DNA from: Helicobacteraceae bacterium | GTDB lineage: Bacteria > Campylobacterota > Campylobacteria > Campylobacterales > Sulfurimonadaceae | Direction of reading: 5' to 3' | Length of the DNA stretch: 64,000 nucleotides | NCBI GenBank assembly: GCA_013138865.1 | Contig: WTBY01000005.1 | Span: 1 to 64,000 of the forward strand | Part shown: positions 8,875 through 17,213 of the stretch, one piece after another | Layout: each line of letters opens with the position of its first letter | Numbering within the stretch: position 1 is the first letter of the stretch | Notes under the pieces: generated by a model | Told to the model about the DNA's origin: nothing | Seen by the model: the letters and a program-made list of their open reading frames with translations, nothing else | Databases searched by the model: none | Program-made: the position numbers and the translations under genes

Positions 8875-10851
8875 ATGGGAGAAAAGAACACTACATATAC
8901 AGCAATAACAGCTAAAATTATAACTTTTATACTCGTAGTCACATTAATTATTTCGTTTGTTTATGGTGAATATATTAAATCAAGTGCCATAGAAAAACTT
9001 GCTCATGCTGATGCAAGAAAAACAAGTAAAATATTATTTGAGTCTTACTACGCTGCAATGGCAAAAGGTTGGACAAAAGATGATTTAAAAACAATTACAA
9101 AACGACTTAATAAAATTGATGAAAAGATGAGTGTAAATATCTATAGAAGTTCTTTAGTAGCTGAACTTTATGGAGAGATAGAAAAAGACAAAGAGGTAAG
9201 ATCTGAAAATATATTAGTTATTGACTCCTTAAAAGGTAAAGAAGTACTTAATATTATAGATGAAAAAACTATAGAATATTATTTTCCAGTATTTGCAAAA
9301 AATGAGTGTTTAAAGTGTCATGCTAATGCAAAAGTTGGTGATGTATTGGGAACTATACATGTAAAATACCCTGTAGATGAGATAAAAATTTCTCTTAATA
9401 AAATTATTGACTTTTTTATGATTTTTATGGTAGTTTTTTCACTTATCATGTTTTTAATACTTTTTATAAATTTTCAAAGATATATGCTATACCCTATGAA
9501 AAATTTTATTCTATTAATAAATACGATAAAAGATAGTAAAGATATTAAAAAAAGAGCTACTTTTACAAATAATATACATGAAATTCAATCTATGCAAAGT
9601 GTCTTTAACTCTATGCTAGATTCACTTGAAGATCAATTTTACAATGATAGTTTAACTAAAACAAATAACCGTATATCTCTTATCGAAGATTTAGAAACTG
9701 TAAATGAATCACTATTAATGATAATAAATATAGATAGTTTTCAAGAGATGAATAATCTCTATGGAAATGCTGTAGGTGACGAACTTCTTGTAGCTTTTAC
9801 CGAATACTTAAAAGAGATGCTTCCAAAAGATGACAAACTATATAGACTACATGCTGATGAATTCGCTTATCTATGTAGCGGACATATGGATATAAAAGAG
9901 TTTGAAGAGTTAGCAACACATCTTATAAGTAGTATAGGAAAACATAAATTTGATGTAGTAGAACTAAAAGATATTCAGCTTAGAATTACTATTGGTATTT
10001 CATATGGTTTAAATCTTCTACTTCCACAAGCTGACATTGCACTTAAAATCGCTAAAAAAGAGAATAAACATCAACTTACTTATAATGAATCAATGGAAGA
10101 AAAACATCAATCTGAGCTAAATATTGGTTGGGCAAAAAGGCTCAATAAAGCTATAGAAGATGAAAAAATAATTGCACTTTTTCAACCAATTGTTGATTGT
10201 TCAAGTGGTGAAACAGTTAAGTATGAGTGTTTAATGAGAATGATAGATGACCAAGATAATTATATTTCACCTATTCATTTTTTAGACATAGCTAAGAAAA
10301 ATAAGGTTTATTCACATCTTACAAAAGCCATATTAAAAGATGCTTTTAACATATTTAAAAATAGTGACTTTCTATTTTCAGTTAACTTATCTGTAGAAGA
10401 CATATTAGATGAAGAAATTACTTCTTATATATATGAAGAGATAGCTAAGAGTAATATTGGTCAAAGAATGGTTATAGAAATTGTAGAATCAGAGGGAATT
10501 GAGAACTTTGAACATGTTTCTAAATTTATAAGTGCAGTTAAAAAGCATGGTGTTGGAATCTCAATAGATGACTTTGGAACAGGATATTCAAATTTTGAAT
10601 ATCTTATAGAGTTAGATGTTGACTATATAAAAATAGATGGATCTATGATCAAAAATTTAGATAAAGACAAAAGTTCAAGAGTGGTTGTTCAAACGATTGT
10701 AGAGTTTGCACAACGTATGGATATAAAAACTGTTGCTGAATATGTTTATTCTAAAGAGATTTATGACTTAGTTAAATCTCTTGATGTTGATTATGCTCAA
10801 GGCTATTACTTTGGACAACCAACTCGAAATATTGTGCACTCTGAAAATTAA
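8875..10851 (+). CDS. Membrane c-di-GMP protein: heme-binding periplasmic sensor, GGDEF, EAL
   Basis: A 658-residue signalling protein. TM1 (about 12-32) and TM2 (about 178-200) bracket a periplasmic domain with a CLKCH c-type heme motif (145-149), as in Tll0287/DUF3365-like redox or gas sensors. A HAMP-like linker leads to a GGDEF domain whose signature is HADEF (326-330), so both glycines of GGDEF are lost and cyclase activity is doubtful. The C-terminal EAL domain has ECL (451-453) with the key Glu kept. It also keeps VNLS, EIVES, DDFGTGYSN (565-573) and KIDGS (586-590), so the phosphodiesterase probably works. It likely lowers c-di-GMP in response to redox state or a heme ligand, affecting motility or attachment. 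The start has AAGGA upstream. Confidence 0.88.
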   Translation: MGEKNTTYTAITAKIITFILVVTLIISFVYGEYIKSSAIEKLAHADARKTSKILFESYYAAMAKGWTKDDLKTITKRLNKIDEKMSVNIYRSSLVAELYGEIEKDKEVRSENILVIDSLKGKEVLNIIDEKTIEYYFPVFAKNECLKCHANAKVGDVLGTIHVKYPVDEIKISLNKIIDFFMIFMVVFSLIMFLILFINFQRYMLYPMKNFILLINTIKDSKDIKKRATFTNNIHEIQSMQSVFNSMLDSLEDQFYNDSLTKTNNRISLIEDLETVNESLLMIINIDSFQEMNNLYGNAVGDELLVAFTEYLKEMLPKDDKLYRLHADEFAYLCSGHMDIKEFEELATHLISSIGKHKFDVVELKDIQLRITIGISYGLNLLLPQADIALKIAKKENKHQLTYNESMEEKHQSELNIGWAKRLNKAIEDEKIIALFQPIVDCSSGETVKYECLMRMIDDQDNYISPIHFLDIAKKNKVYSHLTKAILKDAFNIFKNSDFLFSVNLSVEDILDEEITSYIYEEIAKSNIGQRMVIEIVESEGIENFEHVSKFISAVKKHGVGISIDDFGTGYSNFEYLIELDVDYIKIDGSMIKNLDKDKSSRVVVQTIVEFAQRMDIKTVAEYVYSKEIYDLVKSLDVDYAQGYYFGQPTRNIVHSEN

Positions 10852-10868
10852 GCAGAGTGTTGATTTTA
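10837..10868. terminator. Candidate terminator between convergent GGDEF/EAL gene and lpxB
   Basis: CACTCTG (10837-10843) and CAGAGTG (10853-10859) pair around a 9-base loop, followed by TTGATTTT. The hairpin overlaps the end of the upstream gene and sits between two converging genes. The stem is modest. Confidence 0.5.
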
Positions 10869-11906
10869 AAGTTCTATAAGATCTTTAAGTCTTTTAGAAC
10901 TTCCACTTTGTAGGTAGTCTCTTAGCTCTATTGAGTCTGCTAAAAAGTCATTTTTATCTAGGTTGTTATACTCTCTTAACATATTTTCTACACTTACATC
11001 ATTTTGTACTAGCTCAACGTGCATAGCTCTATTTTTAAACTTATCAAACATTATATTACTAAGTCCTATATAGTTTAGTTTAACAAGGCTCTTAGCTATT
11101 ATATAGTCTAACTTTTTTGCTTTATAAGTAAGTATAAAAGGAGTTCCGATCAGAGCTGCTTCAAGTGTCGCTGTTCCACTACATATAAAAGCTTCGTCGG
11201 CTTCATATAGTGCCTTATGTGCATCAAAAGTAACTATAAATTGACTTAAGTCTCCATAGAGTTCATCTATCTTTTTATGTGTAAAATGTCTAGGAATTAC
11301 AATTACGGCTTGTTTATTTACTTTAGAAGCAACTTTTTTGTACAGTGGCATAAGTTTTTTGATCTCACCTGCACGACTACCGGGCATAAAGACAACTTTA
11401 CCATGCTCACTTAGAGTAGTTTTAAAATCTTTGATCTCATCTAAAAGAGGGTGCCCAACGTACTCTATATGAGAGTTCTTTGAGTAGTAATTTTTTTCAA
11501 ATGGCAATATGGAAGCTAAAGTATCTACCGTTTTTTCTAAAACTGGTATACGCTTTTTTTTCCAAGCCCAAGCTTGAGGTAAAATGTAGTAAATAATTTC
11601 TTTTTCTGGATACTTCTTTTTGATCTTTTTTGCAAGTGGCAGGTTAAAACCTGAACTATCTATGAGTAAAATTTTGTCAGCTTCTTTTGCAAGGTCTACC
11701 ATCTGAGAATTTAGTTTAAAGAAGAATCGTAGTTTCTTAAAAGCATCAACAAAACCCATGATAGCAAGTGAGCTAAGATCTACGATTGGCTCACCTAACT
11801 CTTTTTCAAAAATACCTATAAACTTTACATCTTCACTAAGCTCTTTTTTTAAAGCTCTTAGGTGTATATTTGCTGAGTGCTCTAACGCACTTACTAGTAG
11901 TTTCAT
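10866..11906 (-). CDS. lpxB: Lipid-A-disaccharide synthase
   Basis: LpxB is the membrane-associated glycosyltransferase (GT19) that joins UDP-diacyl-sugar and lipid X to form the lipid A disaccharide. The 346-residue protein has the family pattern: N-terminal SALEHSANIHLRALKKEL, IDSSGFNLPLAKKIK, YYILPQAWAWKKKR, the YVGHPLLDE motif, LMPGS-type VFMPGSRAGEIKKLMP, and SGTATLEAALIGTPF near the nucleotide site. The ATG overlaps the stop of the cytochrome c gene upstream (ATGA). With the lpxA-like and gnnAB genes 5-9 kb away, it adds to the lipid A content of this region. Confidence 0.95.
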   Translation of the reverse strand: MKLLVSALEHSANIHLRALKKELSEDVKFIGIFEKELGEPIVDLSSLAIMGFVDAFKKLRFFFKLNSQMVDLAKEADKILLIDSSGFNLPLAKKIKKKYPEKEIIYYILPQAWAWKKKRIPVLEKTVDTLASILPFEKNYYSKNSHIEYVGHPLLDEIKDFKTTLSEHGKVVFMPGSRAGEIKKLMPLYKKVASKVNKQAVIVIPRHFTHKKIDELYGDLSQFIVTFDAHKALYEADEAFICSGTATLEAALIGTPFILTYKAKKLDYIIAKSLVKLNYIGLSNIMFDKFKNRAMHVELVQNDVSVENMLREYNNLDKNDFLADSIELRDYLQSGSSKRLKDLIEL

Positions 11907-12262
11907 GATCCACCATCTCCTTCGGTTGAGAATGAGTCGTCGTATGCTTCACCCTCACTTTTATTAATGAACTTATTTAAAAAAGTAGTCAAAGCATCTA
12001 TTTGACTCTCATTTAAATTTTCAGCAAATGGCGTCATAAGTAGTGCTTGTTGAGAACTTATATCGCCATTTTTGTAAAGGTTTAGTTTATATGTTAAAAA
12101 GCCTTTTGCTCTATTTGCTAGGTAGGGGTACTTATTTAGACCTTGTGCATTTATCCCATGGCATCCATTACACCCTTTTTCAAAGTATAATTTTTCGCCT
12201 TGTTTATAAAGATCCGCATTTGCAGATATAAAAAGTAAAATAAAAGCTAAAATAAACCTCAC
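11903..12262 (-). CDS. Small periplasmic cytochrome c, class I
   Basis: A 119-residue monoheme cytochrome c. A signal peptide (about 1-16) is followed by the heme motif CNGCH (31-35), a distal methionine candidate in LLMTPFAENL, and a C-terminal helix typical of the class I fold. It is expected to shuttle electrons in the periplasm. It lies upstream of lpxB with a four-base overlap, which looks like chance operon packing. The tail after the fold is acidic and Gly/Ser-rich. Confidence 0.88.
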   Translation of the reverse strand: MRFILAFILLFISANADLYKQGEKLYFEKGCNGCHGINAQGLNKYPYLANRAKGFLTYKLNLYKNGDISSQQALLMTPFAENLNESQIDALTTFLNKFINKSEGEAYDDSFSTEGDGGS

Positions 12263-12315
12263 TATAAACCTTTTTAGATTAAAATAACAAAATTATAGCG
12301 TTTTGGAGCTTTTTT

Positions 12316-13512
12316 ATGGTTATAAAAAATGTAATTATTTGTGATGTTAACGGTGAACGCTCTTTAGATATAGAGATCGTAGAAAATATAGTTACTCAAA
12401 TAGGTGAAAATATAACTTCAAGTGACTATTTTGATGCAAAAGGTGCGTACCTTTTGCCAACCTTAGTAGACTTAAATGTTAGAGTTAAAGACTCATCTTT
12501 AAACTCAAAAAGTATAGATAACTTAGCTTATGAAGCAAAAAAAGGTGGGGTAGGTAGAGTTGTTTTAGTTCCCGATTCTACACCATCGATCTCAGATGAG
12601 ATCACACTAGAGTTTGTTCAAAAACATGGCTCAGAAGAGTGTAGTGTAGAGATAGAGTGTGCTATTTCTGCTATTAATGATGAAGGAAATTTAAGCAATA
12701 TCGCTATATTACTCAAAAATGGAGCATTAGGACCTTATGTTAAAACAACGACAAATAACAACTTAGTAAGTAAAATAGCTCAATATACACAAATGTATAA
12801 TAAAACACTTTTTGTAAAAGCGGAAGATAAAAGTCTTTCAAGTGATGGTGTTATGAATGAGGGTGAGAGGTCTGTTGAATTTGGATTAAGTGGAGTAAGT
12901 GAACTTAGTGAAATTTTACATGTTTCTCGTATGATCGAGATTGCAAAATTTTATAACATAGATATTCTTTTTAAATCGATCGCAACGCCTAGATCTATTG
13001 AGCTTATAACACAAGCTAAAAAAGATGGTGTTAAAGTTAAGTGTGAAGTCTCTATTCATCATCTACTTTTTAGTGATGAAAAATGTGCTGATTTTAACCA
13101 AGTAGCAAAACTAGACCCACCTTTAACTTCTAAAGATAGAGTTGAAAAATTGTTACTAGCTTTGAGTAACTCTGAGATTGATATATTAACAACACTTCAT
13201 CAAGACTCTTCACTCTCAGCTAAAGATGTTGCTTTTGTAGATGCTAGTTATGGTTGTAGTTCGATCGCACATGCACTACCGCTTTATTACACTAAGTTAG
13301 TAAAAAGTGGAGTCATAACTATGAGTAAATTACTGCAACTTTGTGTTCAAAACCCTTCACTCGCGATCGGTGAGAATAGGGGAACTATTGAAGTAGGTAC
13401 AAAAGCCTCTTTTACTCTTTTTGATCCAACTAAAACTACAGAAGTTAAAGATACTCACTCACTTTATAACAGTGAACTCTTAAGTGGTAAAATTATTCAA
13501 GGAGTTCTTTAA
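12316..13512 (+). CDS. Dihydroorotase-like protein without metal ligands (PyrX/PyrC'-type)
   Basis: A 398-residue amidohydrolase-fold protein most like class I dihydroorotases, which cyclise carbamoyl aspartate in pyrimidine synthesis. The normal DxHVHxR metal and substrate site reads DLNVRVKD here, so both metal histidines are lost. The late TDHAPH motif reads TTLHQDSS. The rest of the fold is intact, for example GVGRVVLVPDSTP, KLDPPL, and a C-terminal beta region GTIEVGTKASFTLFDP. Known non-catalytic homologues (PyrX, PyrC') serve as structural subunits of aspartate transcarbamoylase, and that is the likeliest role. A true pyrC is expected elsewhere. The next gene overlaps its stop by one base. 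Confidence 0.8.
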   Translation: MVIKNVIICDVNGERSLDIEIVENIVTQIGENITSSDYFDAKGAYLLPTLVDLNVRVKDSSLNSKSIDNLAYEAKKGGVGRVVLVPDSTPSISDEITLEFVQKHGSEECSVEIECAISAINDEGNLSNIAILLKNGALGPYVKTTTNNNLVSKIAQYTQMYNKTLFVKAEDKSLSSDGVMNEGERSVEFGLSGVSELSEILHVSRMIEIAKFYNIDILFKSIATPRSIELITQAKKDGVKVKCEVSIHHLLFSDEKCADFNQVAKLDPPLTSKDRVEKLLLALSNSEIDILTTLHQDSSLSAKDVAFVDASYGCSSIAHALPLYYTKLVKSGVITMSKLLQLCVQNPSLAIGENRGTIEVGTKASFTLFDPTKTTEVKDTHSLYNSELLSGKIIQGVL

Positions 13513-13799
13513 TGATCTATTTTAAAGAGAGTTGTAAAGACCTGCTTTTAGATGTAAATGTAAACCCAGTTTCTTCTTTGGAGTATGAGATCAATGGTGA
13601 GATCCAAACTATTACGATCGAGTGGCTTTTAGATGTTTATGAGAGTAGCTCAGATGAGAGTCAAGAACTTTTTTTTAAAACTTTAAGTGCAGCAGTTGAG
13701 AGTAAGTCACGTGAGGTTGTAAAAAAGTTTTTTGAAGATAGTGGAAAATTAGTGCTAATGGCAGCACTTTCTCCGCTAAGTGAGAACGCAAGTTTGTAA
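13512..13799 (+). CDS. Small hypothetical protein downstream of the dihydroorotase homologue
   Basis: I do not recognise this 95-residue acidic protein. It has no signal peptide or membrane segment. It is probably alpha/beta with a C-terminal helix (about 60-85). Its ATG shares a base with the upstream stop (TAATG), so it is translationally coupled. It is an intact frame in this strongly coding context, hence probably real. Confidence 0.65.
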   Translation: MIYFKESCKDLLLDVNVNPVSSLEYEINGEIQTITIEWLLDVYESSSDESQELFFKTLSAAVESKSREVVKKFFEDSGKLVLMAALSPLSENASL

Positions 13800-13847
13800 A
13801 AGTTACAAAATTTGTAAATAATTATAAAGTTTTAATATTTACAGATG

Positions 13848-13853
13848 TATAAT
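13848..13853 (+). promoter_or_regulatory. TATAAT -10 box for the receiver-domain gene
   Basis: TATAAT preceded by TG (extended -10-like GATGTATAAT) lies 42 bases upstream of the GTG start at 13896. The surroundings are AT-rich and there is no obvious -35. Confidence 0.5.
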
Positions 13854-13895
13854 GCTAGGAATTATAGAATATTAAGTACGTATTAGGAGTTTTTT

Positions 13896-14288
13896 GTGAA
13901 AGTATTACTTGTTGATGATAGTAAAATTATATTAAGAGTTTTAACAAATGTTGTAAAAAAATATTTTGATGAAGTAGAAGTTTTCACAGCAGAAGATGGT
14001 TCTATTGCTATGAGAGTTTTAGAAGCTGAAAAAGTAGATGGTAAAAGTGGTATTCCTATTATGTTTCTTGACTGGAATATGCCTGTTATGAATGGTGAAG
14101 AAGTTGTTGATGCTGTTCGTCTTGACAAAGAGCTAAATAACTTAAGAATTATCATGGCAACAACAGAGGGTGGAAAAACTTCAGTTGTAAAAATGATGAA
14201 AAAAGGTGTAGCTGGTTACTTAGTAAAACCATTCCAAGAAGCAAGTATTCATAAAACACTAGACACTATTACTGCACGTATGAGATAA
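13896..14288 (+). CDS. Stand-alone response-regulator receiver domain (CheY-like)
   Basis: A 130-residue single receiver domain with no output domain. Acidic pocket residues are Asp7/Asp8 (LLVDDSK), the phosphorylation site is Asp59 (MFLDWNMPVMNG), and the conserved Thr90 and Lys111 (YLVKPF) are present. A small insertion (EAEKVDGKSG) precedes strand 3. It is expected to act by protein contact, as CheY does on the flagellar switch. No histidine kinase is adjacent, so the partner is unknown. The start is GTG with TAGGAG upstream. The gene has its own -10 box and is probably monocistronic. Confidence 0.9.
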   Translation: MKVLLVDDSKIILRVLTNVVKKYFDEVEVFTAEDGSIAMRVLEAEKVDGKSGIPIMFLDWNMPVMNGEEVVDAVRLDKELNNLRIIMATTEGGKTSVVKMMKKGVAGYLVKPFQEASIHKTLDTITARMR

Positions 14289-14312
14289 GCTTTTAAAGCT
14301 TACCTATTTTAA
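14286..14312. terminator. Weak candidate terminator between convergent receiver and uup genes
   Basis: TAAGCTTTTAAAGCTTA (14286-14302) is a perfect palindrome followed by CCTATTTT. The stem has little GC and a tight loop, so function is uncertain. It overlaps the stop of the receiver gene. Confidence 0.3.
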
Positions 14313-16246
14313 GAGAGGCTCTCGACCTTCTCTTCTATCTCTAAAAGTTCCTCAATTTTCAACTCATAACTCTCTTCTTTTAAACTAAGCTCTTGTGCGA
14401 TCACACTTAAACCTTTAGTCTCATAGCAAGAAGGATCCGCTAAACAACTATTTAACTCACTGATCTCTTTTTCTAAGAGCTCGATCTCTTTTGGAAGAGT
14501 CTCTAAGAGTTCTTTCTCTTTGTATGATAGTTTTACTTTTGTCTGTTTTTTTGACTCTTTAACTAAAGGCTCTTTATCTTTATACTCTTTTTCAAGTTCA
14601 CTTAACATTTTAAGCTCGTCTTCTAGCTCTAAGTACTCAGTGTATGGTTGTATACTCTCTTCTATTTCACCGTCACCTCTAAATATAAATAGTTTTTTTG
14701 CTATTTTATCGACAAAGAAGCGATCGTGACTTACGATCATAACTGCACCTTGAAAGTGTTGTAGTTTCTCTTCTAAAATGTTAATAGTAGGAATATCAAG
14801 ATCATTAGTCGGCTCATCTAAAATAAGACAGTCAACTTTTTTAGTAAACAAAAGTGCAAGAGCAACTCTATTTTTTTCACCCCCACTAAGTGAGCCAATC
14901 TTCTTGTCTAAAAACTCACGAGGAAATAGAAAGTTTTTTAGATAGCCATAAACATGTAAGTTAGAGCCTTGCACATCTACGCGATCGCCACCATTAGGAC
15001 AGAACGTTTCCATGATGTTTCGATCATCATCTAAAAGCTCTCTGTGTTGATCAAAGTAACCTATTTTAAATTCACCTTGTTTGATCTGGCCACCTGTTGG
15101 TTTTAGTCGACCTAAAAGTGCTTTTAAAAGTGTTGACTTCCCACTACCATTTGGTCCTACGATCGCTATTACATCACGTTGAAGAATTCTTGTTGTGAAG
15201 TTATTTATAAGCAATTTGTTACCAAGTTTTAGATTAAGATTATTAACCTCAAAAAGCATTTTTTGTTTGTTTATTTTTTTCTCACCATTAAAATGTTTGG
15301 CTTCACGCTCTAACTCAATACTCATACGGCGAATTTTAGCAGGGTTAGTTTTAGCATCTTCACGCAAGTCCATAAGTCTAGCTTTTCGACCCTCGTTTCT
15401 TTTAAGTCTAGCTCTAACACCACGAGCATACCACTCATTTTCACTTTTTAAGTTCTTTAGTAGAACATCGTGTTGTTTTTGAAGAGTTCTTAAAATTTCC
15501 TCTTTTTGAGTTAGGTAACTACTGTAACCACCTTTAAACTCTCTAAGTTTTCCATCTTCTACCTCTATTGTTTTTGTTGCAATTCGATCTATAAAGTAAC
15601 GATCGTGGCTTATAAAAAGTAGTGTAAATTTCTCTTTTAAAAGAAGATCTTCTAAAAAAGAGACCATATAAACATCAAGGTGATTGGTAGGCTCATCAAG
15701 TAGTAAAATATCTGGTTTTTGAAGTATAAGTGAAGCGAGTGCAACACGACGTTGTTCTCCTCCACTTAAAAGATTTATATTTTTATCTTCATACTCTTTT
15801 AGCTGAAAGTGAACTAGAACACGCTCTATTTTATCATCTAAACTCCATGCATTATGGTGATCTAAAAAGTGACCAAGTTCTGCGTGTTCTTTGAGTAAAA
15901 GATCATTTTCAAAATCATCTGCCAACTGTAAGCTTAATTCATCATAACGCTCTTTCGCCTCTTTTAACTCAACTAAACCATGCTCTATTGCTTGGCGAAC
16001 ATTATGTTCTGGGTTAAACTTTGGAACTTGTGGTAACATTTTTACTTGAGTATTTTGACGAATAATACGTTCACCCTCATCAGCGTCAAGAGAGTTGTTA
16101 ACTATTTTCATTAGGGTAGACTTACCACTACCATTTTTACCAACGATAACGATACGCTCACCCTCATCTATGTGAAAGTTTATACCAGTTAATATTTTTT
16201 GTGCTTCAAAGTGTTTGTGTACTTCAAGTAGATCGATTAGTGCCAT
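14309..16246 (-). CDS. uup: ABC-F family ATPase, Uup-like
   Basis: A 645-residue cytoplasmic protein with two ABC ATPase domains and no membrane segment, as in ABC-F translation factors. Domain 1 has Walker A GKNGSGKST (36-44), the LLSGGEQRRVALA signature and LLLDEPTNHLD. A charged linker with many Lys/Arg follows (about 240-330). Domain 2 has GPNGSGKST, GSLSGGEKNRVALALL and LILDEPTNDLD. A C-terminal coiled coil (about 560-645, Glu/Lys/Leu-rich) is typical of Uup, which is linked to DNA or ribosome structure and transposon excision. The ABC-F type is secure; the Uup name rests on the C-terminal coiled coil. Confidence 0.9.
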   Translation of the reverse strand: MALIDLLEVHKHFEAQKILTGINFHIDEGERIVIVGKNGSGKSTLMKIVNNSLDADEGERIIRQNTQVKMLPQVPKFNPEHNVRQAIEHGLVELKEAKERYDELSLQLADDFENDLLLKEHAELGHFLDHHNAWSLDDKIERVLVHFQLKEYEDKNINLLSGGEQRRVALASLILQKPDILLLDEPTNHLDVYMVSFLEDLLLKEKFTLLFISHDRYFIDRIATKTIEVEDGKLREFKGGYSSYLTQKEEILRTLQKQHDVLLKNLKSENEWYARGVRARLKRNEGRKARLMDLREDAKTNPAKIRRMSIELEREAKHFNGEKKINKQKMLFEVNNLNLKLGNKLLINNFTTRILQRDVIAIVGPNGSGKSTLLKALLGRLKPTGGQIKQGEFKIGYFDQHRELLDDDRNIMETFCPNGGDRVDVQGSNLHVYGYLKNFLFPREFLDKKIGSLSGGEKNRVALALLFTKKVDCLILDEPTNDLDIPTINILEEKLQHFQGAVMIVSHDRFFVDKIAKKLFIFRGDGEIEESIQPYTEYLELEDELKMLSELEKEYKDKEPLVKESKKQTKVKLSYKEKELLETLPKEIELLEKEISELNSCLADPSCYETKGLSVIAQELSLKEESYELKIEELLEIEEKVESLS

Positions 16247-16262
16247 ATATTAAGTTCCATGT

Positions 16263-16427
16263 TTAAAAGTAATGGAAGTATACATGAGTGTTACCTCTTT
16301 TATTTTGAATTTCATTAGACTCATTCAAAGTACTCTTTGGATGGTACCTTTTTCTTAGTTGTTTGTATTTATCTTGAAGTTTAATTCTCTCTTCTTCGAT
16401 ATTAACAATAGTATCATTTAAATTCAT
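16263..16427 (-). CDS. Possible 54-residue protein after recO
   Basis: A short frame not previously called. It starts at ATG 16427, four bases after the recO stop, with AAGGA inside the last codons of recO as a ribosome binding site (about 10 bases spacing). The product is highly charged: residues about 5-30 look like a coiled coil rich in Glu/Lys/Gln, and the end is aromatic (VYFHYF). It fills most of the gap between recO and uup. I cannot assign a function, and chance cannot be excluded at this length. Confidence 0.4.
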   Translation of the reverse strand: MNLNDTIVNIEEERIKLQDKYKQLRKRYHPKSTLNESNEIQNKRGNTHVYFHYF

Positions 16428-16431
16428 TATT

Positions 16432-17049
16432 TTATAATCCTTCTTGTAAGATGTTGTAAAGTCTATCTATCTCACTATCTGTAAGAAATAGTGTTGAGTA
16501 GTTGTTAAAAAGTTCAATTAAGGCTTCTTGTGAAAAACCAAGTGTATGAGAACACTCTTTATGCGTTGGTAAATATGCACGTATAAGTGAAATATCACTC
16601 TCTATATTTACTCCACACAAAAAACATTCACTCGTCTTATGTAGTCGTCCCTCATACTCTAAGAGCCTAACATAAGACTCAACAGCAATACGCTTTGAGT
16701 TTTGTTTATGCCATGAAGTTGCTGCACTCTCAAGTAGATTAAAATAGAACTCTTCTATTTCATGTGTATCATTCAAATGAGGATGAAAAAGTGATATAAA
16801 TTGATGCCAAAGCATAAGTTTTTGCTGATCTCTAAGCCAAGGAAATCCTAAGTGTAGTACATCACGAAGTCTAGGTATATGTGACTTTAAACCTTGTTCT
16901 GCTTCAAAGTCTATTTTATAGCCTAAGTTGATGTTAGAGTGCCTTGCTCCATAGAACCTATAAAGGGTTATTAAAGAAGATGGTGTTATAATGGTGACAA
17001 TTAAATCTTCATCTTTAACGGGATTTATTTTAATTATGTAACCTTGCAT
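16432..17049 (-). CDS. recO: DNA repair protein RecO (Campylobacterota type)
   Basis: RecO helps load RecA on single-stranded DNA in gap repair. The 205-residue protein begins MQGYIIKINPVKDEDLIVTI, the usual start of RecO in this phylum. The ATG at 17049 was therefore preferred over a start 17 codons upstream that would add a Lys-rich leader. An OB-fold N-terminal part (about 1-75) is followed by a helical domain. A Cys motif (CFLCG, with another Cys about 22 residues later) suggests the zinc site found in many RecO proteins. It is divergent from gltB. Confidence 0.82.
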   Translation of the reverse strand: MQGYIIKINPVKDEDLIVTIITPSSLITLYRFYGARHSNINLGYKIDFEAEQGLKSHIPRLRDVLHLGFPWLRDQQKLMLWHQFISLFHPHLNDTHEIEEFYFNLLESAATSWHKQNSKRIAVESYVRLLEYEGRLHKTSECFLCGVNIESDISLIRAYLPTHKECSHTLGFSQEALIELFNNYSTLFLTDSEIDRLYNILQEGL

Positions 17050-17213
17050 TTTCTGCTTCTTTTCTCCACTTATTAGTAATATTTTTTCTAAATACCACAA
17101 ATTAAAACATATTTTAATCTAAATAATTGTACACTAATAGACTTTTCGCTCTTTTTCTAAATATACCAAGTTGTATTAAAAAGAGATTAAATTTAATAAA
17201 AAAGGCGTTTAAT

